Source of the DNA: an uncultured Chloroflexales bacterium
GTDB taxonomy: Bacteria > Chloroflexota > Chloroflexia > Chloroflexales > Chloroflexaceae
NCBI GenBank assembly: GCA_937967405.1
Contig: CALCJV010000116.1
Location: 1 to 36,950, forward strand
Direction of reading: 5' to 3'
DNA: 36,950 bases
The notes beneath the pieces are model-generated. The model did no database searches and was not told the origin of the DNA. It saw only the letters and a list, made by a program, of their open reading frames with translations. The translations under genes were made by a program, and so were the position numbers. Below are positions 8,203-16,627 of the stretch, piece after piece; position 1 is the stretch's first letter; the number at the start of each line of letters is the position of its first letter.

Positions 8203-9543
8203 ATGGACGTGAATCCGGGCATTTTCAAAGCGTATGATATTCGGGGAATCTATCCTACTGAACTGAACGAGGAGGTCGCCTACCTGATCGGGCGGGCGTT
8301 TGTCACCTTCTTGCAAGCCGAGCAGGTGATTGTTGGGCACGATATGCGGACATCTGGTCCCGCCATCTTTGAGGCTGTGACACGCGGCATTATGGAGCAG
8401 GGCGCAGACGTGATCTCGATTGGCTTGGTCAGCACCGATCAGTACTACTTCGCGTGTGCCAAGCTCAGCTTGCCCGGCATGATGGTCACTGCGTCGCACA
8501 ACCCCAAAGAGTACAACGGCTTCAAGATGGTGCGGCGCATGCCCTACCTACTCAGTGGCGATGAGGGCATCCAAGATTTGCGCCGCCTTGTCGAAGCCGG
8601 TGATTTCCCTCCCGCACTCCGCACGGGAACCATGCAGACGGTAGATTTCCAGCAAGAGTTTATCGAGAAAGTCCTCTCACTCATTGACGTATCCGCCCTG
8701 AAGCCGCTCAAGGTGATCGCCGATACCGGCAACGGCACAGTGGGGCCAATCTTGCAGGCCGTGTTCCAACATCTCCCCATCGAACTGATCGGCATGTACC
8801 TCGATCCCGATGGCACGCTGCCCAATCACGGCCTAGACCCGCTCAAGCCGGAGAACCGCGCCGAGTTGCAACAGCGCGTGAAGGCTGAAGGCGCGGCAAT
8901 TGGCTTGGCCTTCGATGGCGACGGGGATCGCTTCTTTGCGATTGATGATCGCGGCGAGTTTATCTCCGGCGATTTCCTGACCGCGATTATGGGCGGCTAC
9001 CTGTTAGAGAAGTTCCCCGGCTCGAAAATCATCCACGATGTGCGGGCCTCGTGGGCGGTGGCCGATGTGATCAGTTCGCTTGGTGGCACACCCCTAATGG
9101 AGCGCGTGGGGCATGCGTTCATCAAGCGGCGTATGGCTGAAGAAGACGCGCTCTTTGCGGGCGAAGTGACTGGGCACTACTACTTCCGCGATTTCTTCTA
9201 CGCCGATTCGGGCATCGTCCCTGCGCTCTATCTGCTCGAACTGCTCTCAACCAAAGCGACCCCCATGTCCGCGCTGCTTGCGCCACTGGAAGCCAAATAC
9301 TTCATCTCCGGCGAGATCAATTCGCGGGTTGCCGATCCGCTAGGGCGAATCGAAGCTCTCGCTGCACACTACAGCGATGCTGAGATTGAACGGCTGGATG
9401 GCATCTCGATCAACTACCCGACGTGGCACTGCAATGTGCGCCCCTCGAACACCGAGCCACTGCTGCGTCTGAACCTTGAAGCCCGCACCCGCGAGGAGAT
9501 GGAAGCCAAACGCGACGAAGTGCTGGCCATCATTCTGGGCTAA
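8203..9543 (+). CDS. Phosphomannomutase/phosphoglucomutase
   Basis: Cytoplasmic alpha-D-phosphohexomutase that interconverts hexose 6- and 1-phosphates, feeding sugar-nucleotide and polysaccharide synthesis. The 446 residues show all four family signatures: the phosphoserine loop TASHNP (Ser98), the metal loop DGDGDR (Asp238, 240, 242), the sugar-specificity loop GEVTGH (320-325) and the phosphate-binding RPSNTEP (413-419). Length and motif order match bacterial PMM/PGM (AlgC/ManB type) rather than phosphoglucosamine mutase. The start is fixed by AGAGGAG 9 nt before the ATG. It is a single-gene unit; its last 14 bases overlap the convergent VWA gene. Mannose versus glucose preference cannot be read with confidence. 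Confidence 0.95.
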   Translation: MDVNPGIFKAYDIRGIYPTELNEEVAYLIGRAFVTFLQAEQVIVGHDMRTSGPAIFEAVTRGIMEQGADVISIGLVSTDQYYFACAKLSLPGMMVTASHNPKEYNGFKMVRRMPYLLSGDEGIQDLRRLVEAGDFPPALRTGTMQTVDFQQEFIEKVLSLIDVSALKPLKVIADTGNGTVGPILQAVFQHLPIELIGMYLDPDGTLPNHGLDPLKPENRAELQQRVKAEGAAIGLAFDGDGDRFFAIDDRGEFISGDFLTAIMGGYLLEKFPGSKIIHDVRASWAVADVISSLGGTPLMERVGHAFIKRRMAEEDALFAGEVTGHYYFRDFFYADSGIVPALYLLELLSTKATPMSALLAPLEAKYFISGEINSRVADPLGRIEALAAHYSDAEIERLDGISINYPTWHCNVRPSNTEPLLRLNLEARTREEMEAKRDEVLAIILG

Positions 9544-12181
9544 ACAGCCCGCGCCGCACCGCAATTTCGAGGAGCCACACCAGTAACGCCGCCACCACCA
9601 GCCACACCCACACAGGGGCAAGCGGGCTGGGCGTGGCGGCGGCATTTTCCTGCTGCGCTGCTAGCAGTGCGGCAAGCTGCGCCGCATCTAGCACCTGCCC
9701 CGCCGTGATCGTGGCCAGCTCCTGCAACAACACATCGCCCGGAATATCATCGGGACGCGGCGGCAGAAACTCGGCTGACACCGGCTGCACATAGCCCGTC
9801 GTGGTGCGATACTGTACGCCGTCGCGTTCGAGGGCAACATCAATTCCGTAGGCTCCGCTTTCGGGCAGGAGAATATCTTGGCTGTAGCTGCCGGGCCCAT
9901 CTTGCAACAGCGTGAAGATGCGGTCTGAGCCATCCGGTAGCACCACTCGCGCCTGTGTGGTGGCAAGGTTGAGCGGCGCACCATTCGCCTGCACCACCTG
10001 TGCGTTAAGGCGCACACCGCCATCCTGCGGTGTCAGCCGAATCTGAATCGGGGTCTGTTCGCCTTTGGGTAGGGTATAGCGCACAATCTGGGCCCAATAC
10101 CGCCCGTAATCTTCCCAGTCAACCCACGCCCGCGACCACGGCGCACCGACAGTGGGAGTCCACGCCACCGCCCGCCCCAAGCCATACTGCCATGCCGCCA
10201 ACACGGGGTCGCCATCGGGTGATTGCAGCACAATCTCGCCAGTATCTTTAGCAGTGGTGGCCACATAGCCATTGAGTTGCGGTAGTGCCGCCGGGGCGAA
10301 GTCGCGGATGAGCGGATGCGGCGCAACTAGTTCGGGTTGGAACGCGCCTTCGATGCTGGGATCAGCGCGGGCAATCTCGCTCTCTTGTAGGGTCAGGCGC
10401 GGAATGTCCTCAGCCGTGTTGGCGAAGTAGTAGCGACCATTGCCCCATTGGGCCAGATTTTCCATCAAAGCAATATCCGAGTCAAGCCCAATCGCAATCG
10501 TTGAGATCGAGATGTTCTGCTGCACGGCCCGATCTACCGCTTGGCGATAGGCATTCTGGTCATTCGTAAACGAACGGCCGTCACTCAGCAGCACCACGTG
10601 GCGCACACTGTTGGTCTGCTGCTCCAGATCACGCAAGCCGACCACTATTGCCCCGTAAATATCGGTGCCACCGCCAATCGGCATCGCCGCAATGCGATCC
10701 TTGATCGCTTGACGGGTTGCCCCTTCACCCACCGGCTGAAACGGCACCGTCCACTGCTGCCCCGTATCGAAGGCAAGCACCCCGACGCTATCATTCGGCT
10801 GGAGCGTCTCAGTGGCAAGGATCGCCGCTTCTTTGGCCATCGCAAATTTTGAGATGCCGATAGCTGCATCCATGCTTGCCGAGCGGTCTACAATCAAGAG
10901 CAGCGCAACCGTTGCACGTTCCGGGCGCGGTGGAGCTTCCATATTCACGGGCAGGGTCTGTTCCAATGGCGTGTTGGCATACGCGCCTAAGCCATACGAG
11001 TTGGGCCCCCCAGCCACCACCAAGCCGCGCCCCTCGCTGCGAACGAATTCGCGCACCGTCGCCATTTGGTCAAGCGTCAAAGCAGTGCTGGGCACATCCA
11101 GCAGAATCATCCCAGCGTAGCCCAGCAGGTCAGCCATGCGAAATGAGAGCTGATCAGGCTGAATGACTTCGCTCTCGATGCCCGTATTCCACAGGGCCGG
11201 CGTAATCTCGGCGGCTGCACCCGGTCGTCCCTCGACGATCAGCACCCGTGGTGGCGGCAGCACCGTAATCGCTGCCCCAGCGCGGTTGTTCTGCACAAAC
11301 GTGTCGGGGCTACCGCTAATTTCCGCCCGCAAGCGCAACACGCCGGCATCGTTGGCACGGCTCTGGAATTCAAATTCGTTCAGCCCCGGATCGAGCAACA
11401 CCTCCTCATTGCCCAGCACCTGCTCATTTGCCCATAGGCGCAGGCGAGCCGGAACTTGGTTGGGGACGGCATCGTTCACCACTGCAATCTGCACTGTAAA
11501 CTCCTCGCCCACATTCAGGCGTTGGGGGGCAGTGACATCTACGATGCGGAGATCGGCCGCAGGCACAGCCGCAAACGGCACAACATCTACCGGAATATTG
11601 CGGCTAGCACTCAGACGGGCTTCGCCGAGCGCGTCGCCACTCGTCTGCTGCCCATCCGAAAGCAGGATGATCCGTGCGCCGGGAACGGCATCGCCAACTA
11701 CATCGGTGAGCAGTTCGCGGGCAGTGCGAAGTGCCGCACCAAGATCGGTGTAGTTCGGGTTGATCGCCTCCAATAGCTCCGGCGGGACAGGCGCATTCGG
11801 ATCGCTGATGAGGACTGCGCCGGGCGCAACAGCTTGCTTGCCAAACCAGAGCAGCGTCGTTTGATCGGCTTGCCCTGCCTCCTCCAGCGTTGCCGCAAGC
11901 TGGGCCGCCTGTTCACGTAGGGTTTGCTTGCCCGCCTCGGTCAGGCTATCCGATTGGTCTACCAGTAGCACCAGTGTCCCCGCTGGGGCTGGGGGCGCAC
12001 CCAGAATCGGGTTGGCTAGAGCCAGAATAATCAAGCTCAGGCTGATCGTGCGAAGCACCAGCGCAGGCGGAATGATGCGCCGCCCGCGCCACAGCCACAC
12101 TGCGATCAGCACGGGCACGAACGCCAGCAGCAGGAGCGCAACCGGATTCTCAAAGGTGATCAGATTTGGCAGTAGGTTCAT
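9530..12181 (-). CDS. Membrane protein with two VWA domains and a glutamine-amidotransferase-like domain
   Basis: An 883-residue membrane protein. Two N-terminal helices (about 14-31 and 41-60) are followed by a first VWA domain with MIDAS DQSDS (75-79), YTDLG (144-148) and LLSDG (173-177). A segment resembling a class I glutamine-amidotransferase-like fold follows (about 311-412; GGPNSYGLGAY, with no obvious catalytic triad). Then comes a second VWA domain with DRSAS (432-436), GGTDIYG and LLSDGRS, a beta-rich part and a final helix (about 855-873). The layout matches the VWA membrane proteins found next to BatA-like proteins in Chloroflexota and other phyla, where metal-dependent adhesion or assembly is presumed. 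It starts 3 nt after the upstream partner ends, so the two are co-translated. The substrate is unknown. Confidence 0.85.
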   Translation of the reverse strand: MNLLPNLITFENPVALLLLAFVPVLIAVWLWRGRRIIPPALVLRTISLSLIILALANPILGAPPAPAGTLVLLVDQSDSLTEAGKQTLREQAAQLAATLEEAGQADQTTLLWFGKQAVAPGAVLISDPNAPVPPELLEAINPNYTDLGAALRTARELLTDVVGDAVPGARIILLSDGQQTSGDALGEARLSASRNIPVDVVPFAAVPAADLRIVDVTAPQRLNVGEEFTVQIAVVNDAVPNQVPARLRLWANEQVLGNEEVLLDPGLNEFEFQSRANDAGVLRLRAEISGSPDTFVQNNRAGAAITVLPPPRVLIVEGRPGAAAEITPALWNTGIESEVIQPDQLSFRMADLLGYAGMILLDVPSTALTLDQMATVREFVRSEGRGLVVAGGPNSYGLGAYANTPLEQTLPVNMEAPPRPERATVALLLIVDRSASMDAAIGISKFAMAKEAAILATETLQPNDSVGVLAFDTGQQWTVPFQPVGEGATRQAIKDRIAAMPIGGGTDIYGAIVVGLRDLEQQTNSVRHVVLLSDGRSFTNDQNAYRQAVDRAVQQNISISTIAIGLDSDIALMENLAQWGNGRYYFANTAEDIPRLTLQESEIARADPSIEGAFQPELVAPHPLIRDFAPAALPQLNGYVATTAKDTGEIVLQSPDGDPVLAAWQYGLGRAVAWTPTVGAPWSRAWVDWEDYGRYWAQIVRYTLPKGEQTPIQIRLTPQDGGVRLNAQVVQANGAPLNLATTQARVVLPDGSDRIFTLLQDGPGSYSQDILLPESGAYGIDVALERDGVQYRTTTGYVQPVSAEFLPPRPDDIPGDVLLQELATITAGQVLDAAQLAALLAAQQENAAATPSPLAPVWVWLVVAALLVWLLEIAVRRGLFSPE

Positions 12182-12184
12182 AGA

Positions 12185-14080
12185 TCAGGTACGGAAGTGG
12201 ACATACAGCCACTCGAATAGCAGCACCGCAAGCGCAATGCTGACGAAGATAAACCAGAACGGCTGCGGCTCGGTGGCGGCATCGCCAGCTGCGCCCGTGC
12301 CCTGCACCGTAGCGAGGTAGGGCGTTTCGACAATGGGCATGGGGCGTTGCGCTAGATTTGATTCCAGTGGCGAGCCAGCATTGACTGCGAGTTGCCCCTC
12401 AAATACCACCTGAGTACCCGCCAGTTCCCGCAGGGTGTAGATGCCAGTCGTGAACAACGGCTCGCTCAGCACGGTAGGCGCAGCGGTAAGCAGTTGTTGC
12501 CGCCCATCTGGGGCAATCAATTCAACAGTGGTTGTGCGCGGCGCAGCCCGCATCTCTAGCGCATGCCCCAGCGGAACAGTCGTTGGTGGGGCGGCGGGCA
12601 GTAGGTCACGCACCGTCAAGGCGAGCAGCACCGGAAAGGCGATCTTACCGGGCAAGGTGCTGCGCTCAAGGTCGAAGGTCCACACCGCCACCTCGCTTGT
12701 GCCCGTGTAGCCCCGTAGGATGATCGGCTCCTCACCGCGCACGAGGCGCGGCTCCAACCACTGCGGCACATCAATCTGGGCGAGCCGCCCAAATTCGATA
12801 CTCTCAAGGCTCACGGCATCGAGCTTGTCAGCCACCCCAACTGGAACACGCGGCAACAAGCTAAGCTGCTCGGCGGTGGGTTCGGTCGGCCCAAAGACCG
12901 TGAACGCCGCCTGTGCGTTGCCGGTTGGAGGCGGATTGATAATCAATACGCCGCCTGATGGCAAAGCGGCCGGCATAGCATTTTGGAAGATCGTCAGATC
13001 GGCGGTGCGGGCCAGTGGCGCACTGGTATACGCGCTAGGGCTGACGACCTCGATCTGCACATTGGGCAGCACCGCCAGCGCACGTTGCAAGCGGGCGGGC
13101 GTATCCGAGACGAGCAGAATTTGGTTGGGGCGCGTTCCAGTCAGGCTGAGGTAGGCGACATTATCGGCGGCGAGTGCGTCGCGCAGGTCTACTTCGGCTC
13201 GCAGCACAGTGATGTCTGCGCCCACAGTCCACGTCAGTTCCGATTCGCCATTGGCGGGCAGTTGTAGCGGGCGGCTGTCTATGGCTTGGTCATCACCAAA
13301 GAGGAGCACACTGACGGCTGTCGGTTGATCGGCATAGTTGGCAATGCGGGCATACACATCGAAGCTGCCCGTGCTTGCGCGCGGCTCGGCCGTGAGGGCA
13401 ACGACCGCTACATTCGGCACGCCTTGGCCTACCTGCACCCACTCCAGCTGGTTGGCAGACAGGGCTGCAAGAGCGGGTGGTTGCAGATCGCTCATCACGA
13501 CGATACGCGGTGGGCTGTCCCCACCTTGCCCATCGAGTGCCGCCCGCGCCAACGTGAGCGCATCGGCCAGATTTGCGCCTGTGCCACTCGGCTGCACACG
13601 ATCTAGCGCAAGCAGCAGCTGGGCGCGGTTGCCTGCCGTGCCACTTGCCAACAGCGATGGCGCAGGGCCGAGACTAACCAGCACGGCGCGATCACGTGGG
13701 CCGAGCGCATTGATCAGTTCCCGCGCTTCTGCCCGCGCCAAATCCATGCGGGTCGTGCCGATCTGCACTTGTGCCCGCATGCTCGTGGTCGTATCTAGAA
13801 TGATGGCTAGGCGCGTTGGGCTAGTGGCAAAGAGGCTACCGAGCCACTGCGGTTGGGCGAGGGCCAGCCCAAGCAGGGCGGCTACCGCGAGATGCAAGAG
13901 CAGCAGCAGCGAGAGCGGCAACTGGAACTTGCGCCGCTTGCCGGTAATCTGCGGAATCTGTTGCCAGAGCAGAAGCGATGGAATGACTACACGGCGCAGA
14001 CGTTCACGGCGCAGGTGCAGCAACATGATGATTGGCAAGGCTAGCAGGGCGAGCAAGCCAAGTGGTGCAAGCAGTGTCAT
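12185..14080 (-). CDS. BatA-like membrane protein with a VWA domain
   Basis: A 631-residue membrane protein. The N-terminus (LLAPLGLLALLALPIIMLLH, then LRRVVIPSLLLWQQI) is the aerotolerance-regulator (BatA) N-terminal signature with a first helix at about 4-22, and a second helix lies at about 56-75. A VWA domain follows with MIDAS variant DTTTS (96-100), SGTGANLADAL and VVMSDLQ. The middle is beta-rich, and a last helix (about 608-628) leaves a short basic end. It is the first gene of a two-gene unit; the second begins 3 nt after this stop. An extended -10 promoter lies 79 nt upstream of its ATG. Bat proteins were linked to oxygen tolerance in Bacteroides, but that role is not established here. 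Confidence 0.87.
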   Translation of the reverse strand: MTLLAPLGLLALLALPIIMLLHLRRERLRRVVIPSLLLWQQIPQITGKRRKFQLPLSLLLLLHLAVAALLGLALAQPQWLGSLFATSPTRLAIILDTTTSMRAQVQIGTTRMDLARAEARELINALGPRDRAVLVSLGPAPSLLASGTAGNRAQLLLALDRVQPSGTGANLADALTLARAALDGQGGDSPPRIVVMSDLQPPALAALSANQLEWVQVGQGVPNVAVVALTAEPRASTGSFDVYARIANYADQPTAVSVLLFGDDQAIDSRPLQLPANGESELTWTVGADITVLRAEVDLRDALAADNVAYLSLTGTRPNQILLVSDTPARLQRALAVLPNVQIEVVSPSAYTSAPLARTADLTIFQNAMPAALPSGGVLIINPPPTGNAQAAFTVFGPTEPTAEQLSLLPRVPVGVADKLDAVSLESIEFGRLAQIDVPQWLEPRLVRGEEPIILRGYTGTSEVAVWTFDLERSTLPGKIAFPVLLALTVRDLLPAAPPTTVPLGHALEMRAAPRTTTVELIAPDGRQQLLTAAPTVLSEPLFTTGIYTLRELAGTQVVFEGQLAVNAGSPLESNLAQRPMPIVETPYLATVQGTGAAGDAATEPQPFWFIFVSIALAVLLFEWLYVHFRT

Positions 14081-14158
14081 ACGTATTCTGGGGTCTGGCT
14101 ACGATCTTGTTCAATTGAGCCGTTGGATCGGCGTGTGCGCCAGAGCATACCCTTCAGA

Positions 14159-14167
14159 AGTATACCA
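14159..14167 (-). promoter_or_regulatory. Extended -10 promoter for the VWA pair
   Basis: On the minus strand TGG TATACT (TG at 14166-14167, hexamer at 14159-14164) is a good extended -10 element; the -35 region is poor. Transcription would start near 14152, about 70 nt before the BatA-like gene. Just upstream, an imperfect palindrome (about 14165-14195, core GATC-TG-GATC on the minus strand) covers the -35 region and could be an operator or the 3' hairpin of the upstream ATPase gene. Confidence 0.5.
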
Positions 14168-14231
14168 CACCGCCTTGATCCAGATCAGGCGCGGTGCGGG
14201 TTCTCATTGAGTTTTCATTTGCACGGGGGCG

Positions 14232-15824
14232 TTATGAGAATAGCTCATCCACCTCAGCTTGGGCTTGTTCGCGTGAGACCCGCGGCATGCTGCTGCCCAC
14301 CGCACGGTAGAAGGCCTCATCGTAGGCGCGGGTTCGCACTACAACGGGCATCGGCACGGCGTGCCCAAGCACAAGGGCTTGCTGCTTGCTATCGAGGCTG
14401 GCGAGCACCGTCTTTAGCCCGCCGCTCCCGCTCACCCCCGCAAAGACGGCATCTATGTCGCGGTCATCGTTGAGCTGTGCGGTGATGCGTGTACCGAGCT
14501 GGCTCATCACCTCCGCATCTATCGAGGAGGGGCGTTGATCTACGACAAGCAAGGTGACGCTGTACTTCCGCATCTCGCGGGCGATCTTGCCAAAGATCGT
14601 CTGCCGCGCAATCGCCGGGGTCAAGAAGCGGTGGGCTTCCTCAACCGTAATCATCAATGGGCGCGGCTGATCGGCAGGGTTCTTGGTGTGGCGATAGGTT
14701 TCGGTTTGCTGCGTCCAGCGATTGTAGATGCGCCGCGTGATGATATTGGCCACGAGCATATAGTTGAGCATGTTGTCATACTGGCCAAATTCAATCACGA
14801 CGTGGCGGCCAGCCGAAAGGGCCTCGATCAGCCGATCCACCACCGAGAAGTCGGCTTGGGCTTGGACAAAAGGCAGCCGCGCCACCGCACTGAGCTTGCG
14901 CTTCAGGGCACTCAGCGAATTGACATTTGCGCCGCTCTGCTCAGCGAATTCGCGCAAGGCATCGCCATCCATGCCCAGCAAGCGGTTCAGCCACTGCTCG
15001 TTGAAGCGGTCTTGCAGAATGTAGGCTGACTCGGCGGCGGTGCTGTTTAGGTTGAGTTCGTCTTGCAGGGGCAGCAGATCGTCTACTTCGATCTGGTTTA
15101 AGCCGATGATGATTGTGCCATCTACGCTGTGCTTGGGCTTGGCATCCAGCGAGGCTACCAGCACCTGATCGCCAAAGAGCTGGCGCAAGCCCTTGATGAA
15201 GTGCCCCCCTTCCGCCCGCGAATCCCAGCCGTATTCGCTGTGCATATCGAAAACGAGCGAGCTGCACACATCGGCGGCAATCGTGCCGCACAGCAACAGG
15301 CGGGTGAGGAAGCTCTTGCCGGTGCCGCTCTTACCGAAGATGCCGTTGCTACGCTCCACGAAGCGGTGCAGGTCGAGACAGACCGGCACGTCCATGTCCA
15401 GCGGGCGGCCAATCTCGAAGTGGCTCCCGCCGACGGACCCAAAGACCCGCGTGAAGTCATCCTCATCGGCATCGTACATCGGTGCGAAGTGTGGCGGGAT
15501 CGTCTTGACCGGTTGCAGGTTCTCGGTCAGATTGCGCGGCAGCATCAGGCGCGGCGCAAGCTCCACCGTGCCGTAGGTGGCCGTGCCCGCTAACACCGCC
15601 TGCACAAACGCATCGCCATCGGGCGGGTCACTCAGCAGGGCGTTGGTGGTGGTGGCAAGAGCAACATTGGTGACCATCGAGAAGAAATCGAGCTTGTCGC
15701 CCTGCACCACCACAAACTTGCCCACGCGCATGTCTTCCACGCTCGTGCGGGCTTCGAGGCGGGCCGTCAGCCCCTCGATAAATGATCCACAGGTAATTCG
15801 TCCAAGTCGGGTACGTTCGCGCAT
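14232..15824 (-). CDS. HerA/DUF87-type ATPase
   Basis: A 530-residue P-loop ATPase of the HerA-FtsK superfamily, predicted to form hexamers and move on DNA. Residues 1-100 form the HerA-type beta-barrel (HAS) domain. Walker A is GKSGTGKS (164-171) and the Walker B-type strand ends at MITVEEAHRF (391-400) with catalytic Glu396. VVDQRPSSID (428-436) fits the sensor region, and RVSREQAQAEVDELF at the end is the C-terminal latch typical of the group. In archaea and some bacteria HerA works with the nuclease NurA in end resection or in defence systems, but no NurA, Sir2 or other nuclease gene lies beside it here. The ATG at 15824 follows a GAGGAAC site, and a good promoter lies 41-70 nt upstream. 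Confidence 0.87.
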   Translation of the reverse strand: MRERTRLGRITCGSFIEGLTARLEARTSVEDMRVGKFVVVQGDKLDFFSMVTNVALATTTNALLSDPPDGDAFVQAVLAGTATYGTVELAPRLMLPRNLTENLQPVKTIPPHFAPMYDADEDDFTRVFGSVGGSHFEIGRPLDMDVPVCLDLHRFVERSNGIFGKSGTGKSFLTRLLLCGTIAADVCSSLVFDMHSEYGWDSRAEGGHFIKGLRQLFGDQVLVASLDAKPKHSVDGTIIIGLNQIEVDDLLPLQDELNLNSTAAESAYILQDRFNEQWLNRLLGMDGDALREFAEQSGANVNSLSALKRKLSAVARLPFVQAQADFSVVDRLIEALSAGRHVVIEFGQYDNMLNYMLVANIITRRIYNRWTQQTETYRHTKNPADQPRPLMITVEEAHRFLTPAIARQTIFGKIAREMRKYSVTLLVVDQRPSSIDAEVMSQLGTRITAQLNDDRDIDAVFAGVSGSGGLKTVLASLDSKQQALVLGHAVPMPVVVRTRAYDEAFYRAVGSSMPRVSREQAQAEVDELFS

Positions 15825-15864
15825 CAGGTCAGTTCCTCAACTCTAGCTCAGGATGCCTAGCTCA

Positions 15865-15894
15865 AATATAGCACATTGTCGCGGGATATGCGAA
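15865..15894 (-). promoter_or_regulatory. Promoter of the HerA-type ATPase gene
   Basis: On the minus strand, -35 TTCGCA (15889-15894) and -10 TATATT (15865-15870) are 18 bp apart, with TGC directly before the -10 (extended type). The predicted start near 15858 gives a leader of about 34 nt. Confidence 0.55.
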
Positions 15895-15963
15895 CGGAGG
15901 GCAGGCGTGGGATGAACGTGTCTTGTACAAGTGGCGGGAAACACTGGCACGCGCCGCCCCGAA

Positions 15964-15975
15964 AGCGTGTATAAT
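15964..15975 (+). promoter_or_regulatory. Consensus -10 box for the three-gene operon at 16034-19158
   Basis: TATAAT (15970-15975) is a perfect -10 box in the context AGCGTGTATAAT, 58 nt before the ATG at 16034. The -35 region is weak. Because it lies inside the longer upstream reading frame, it argues that the first gene starts at 16034 and not at 15923. Confidence 0.5.
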
Positions 15976-16033
15976 AGCTTCCGTAGGCTGTAAAGCACGA
16001 CTAGCAGGAAGTTACACGAAAGCAATTGCGCTG

Positions 16034-16627
16034 ATGTGGGTTGACATTATCATCATTGTCTTTAGCATCACCGTTTTGTTTATCTGTGGCTTTATGGAAA
16101 GCATTGGCACGCGCACACCCTTACTAATGTTGAACCGCGTCCCGCTTCGCAGAAGTGTGTATCACTGGGCCGTGTTTGCGGGCGTGCACGTGCTGGGGCA
16201 GCTGCTCTGGGCGGCTTCGATCTGGGGCTTGGTGCAGATGATCTACGGACATCGGGCCGATTTCTCCGATGTGGTGCTGATTGTGGCGATCAGCTACCTG
16301 CCCTACTTCTTCGGCTTCATGTTCCTGCTGCCCTATCTGGGGCCCCTGCTGATGTATGGCTCTGGCATCGTTAGTCTTGCTATTGCGCTGCTGCTGATCG
16401 GGATCGCATTTGATCTGGGCCCGTGGCAAGCGATTGTGGGTGTGTTTGCGGGGTGGCTGCTGCTGCGGCTGCTCGAACGTTGGCAGAGCCAGCCCATACA
16501 AGTGGTGCAACAGTGGCTCTGGCACATGACGACGGGCTTTCCCGTGCGCCGCGAGCAGGTGCCGCCAGTGCTGACACTAGCTTCGGCTGAGCAACAGCCG
16601 CGTGAGGAGTCCGCCCATGCCACCTGA
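16034..16627 (+). CDS. Multi-pass membrane protein of unknown function
   Basis: Family not recognised. The 197-residue product has four or five hydrophobic stretches (about 3-20, 43-71, 78-98, 100-126 and 129-146). They are followed by a positively charged cytoplasmic-type tail of about 45 residues with LLRLLERW and a C-terminal EQQPREESAHAT. The frame is open back to 15923, but the extra part is poor in hydrophobic and conserved-looking features and contains the TATAAT box, so ATG 16034 is preferred; its ribosome site is weak. The last 11 bases overlap the next gene, so the two products are probably made together and may form a complex in the membrane. Confidence 0.72.
   Translation: MWVDIIIIVFSITVLFICGFMESIGTRTPLLMLNRVPLRRSVYHWAVFAGVHVLGQLLWAASIWGLVQMIYGHRADFSDVVLIVAISYLPYFFGFMFLLPYLGPLLMYGSGIVSLAIALLLIGIAFDLGPWQAIVGVFAGWLLLRLLERWQSQPIQVVQQWLWHMTTGFPVRREQVPPVLTLASAEQQPREESAHAT

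Noticed and set aside
14165..14195. Palindrome before the VWA pair as a firm terminator of the HerA gene
   Set aside because: The stem is interrupted, the loop is only 2 nt and there is no T-run; it could equally be an operator, so it is mentioned only with the promoter.
13338..14210. Plus-strand 290-codon frame opposite the BatA-like gene
   Set aside because: Arg/Ser/Ala-rich low-complexity translation typical of GC-rich antisense frames.
15923..16033. Upstream extension of the membrane protein gene from ATG 15923
   Set aside because: The extension contains a perfect TATAAT box, lacks protein-like features, and would lie over the divergent promoter region.
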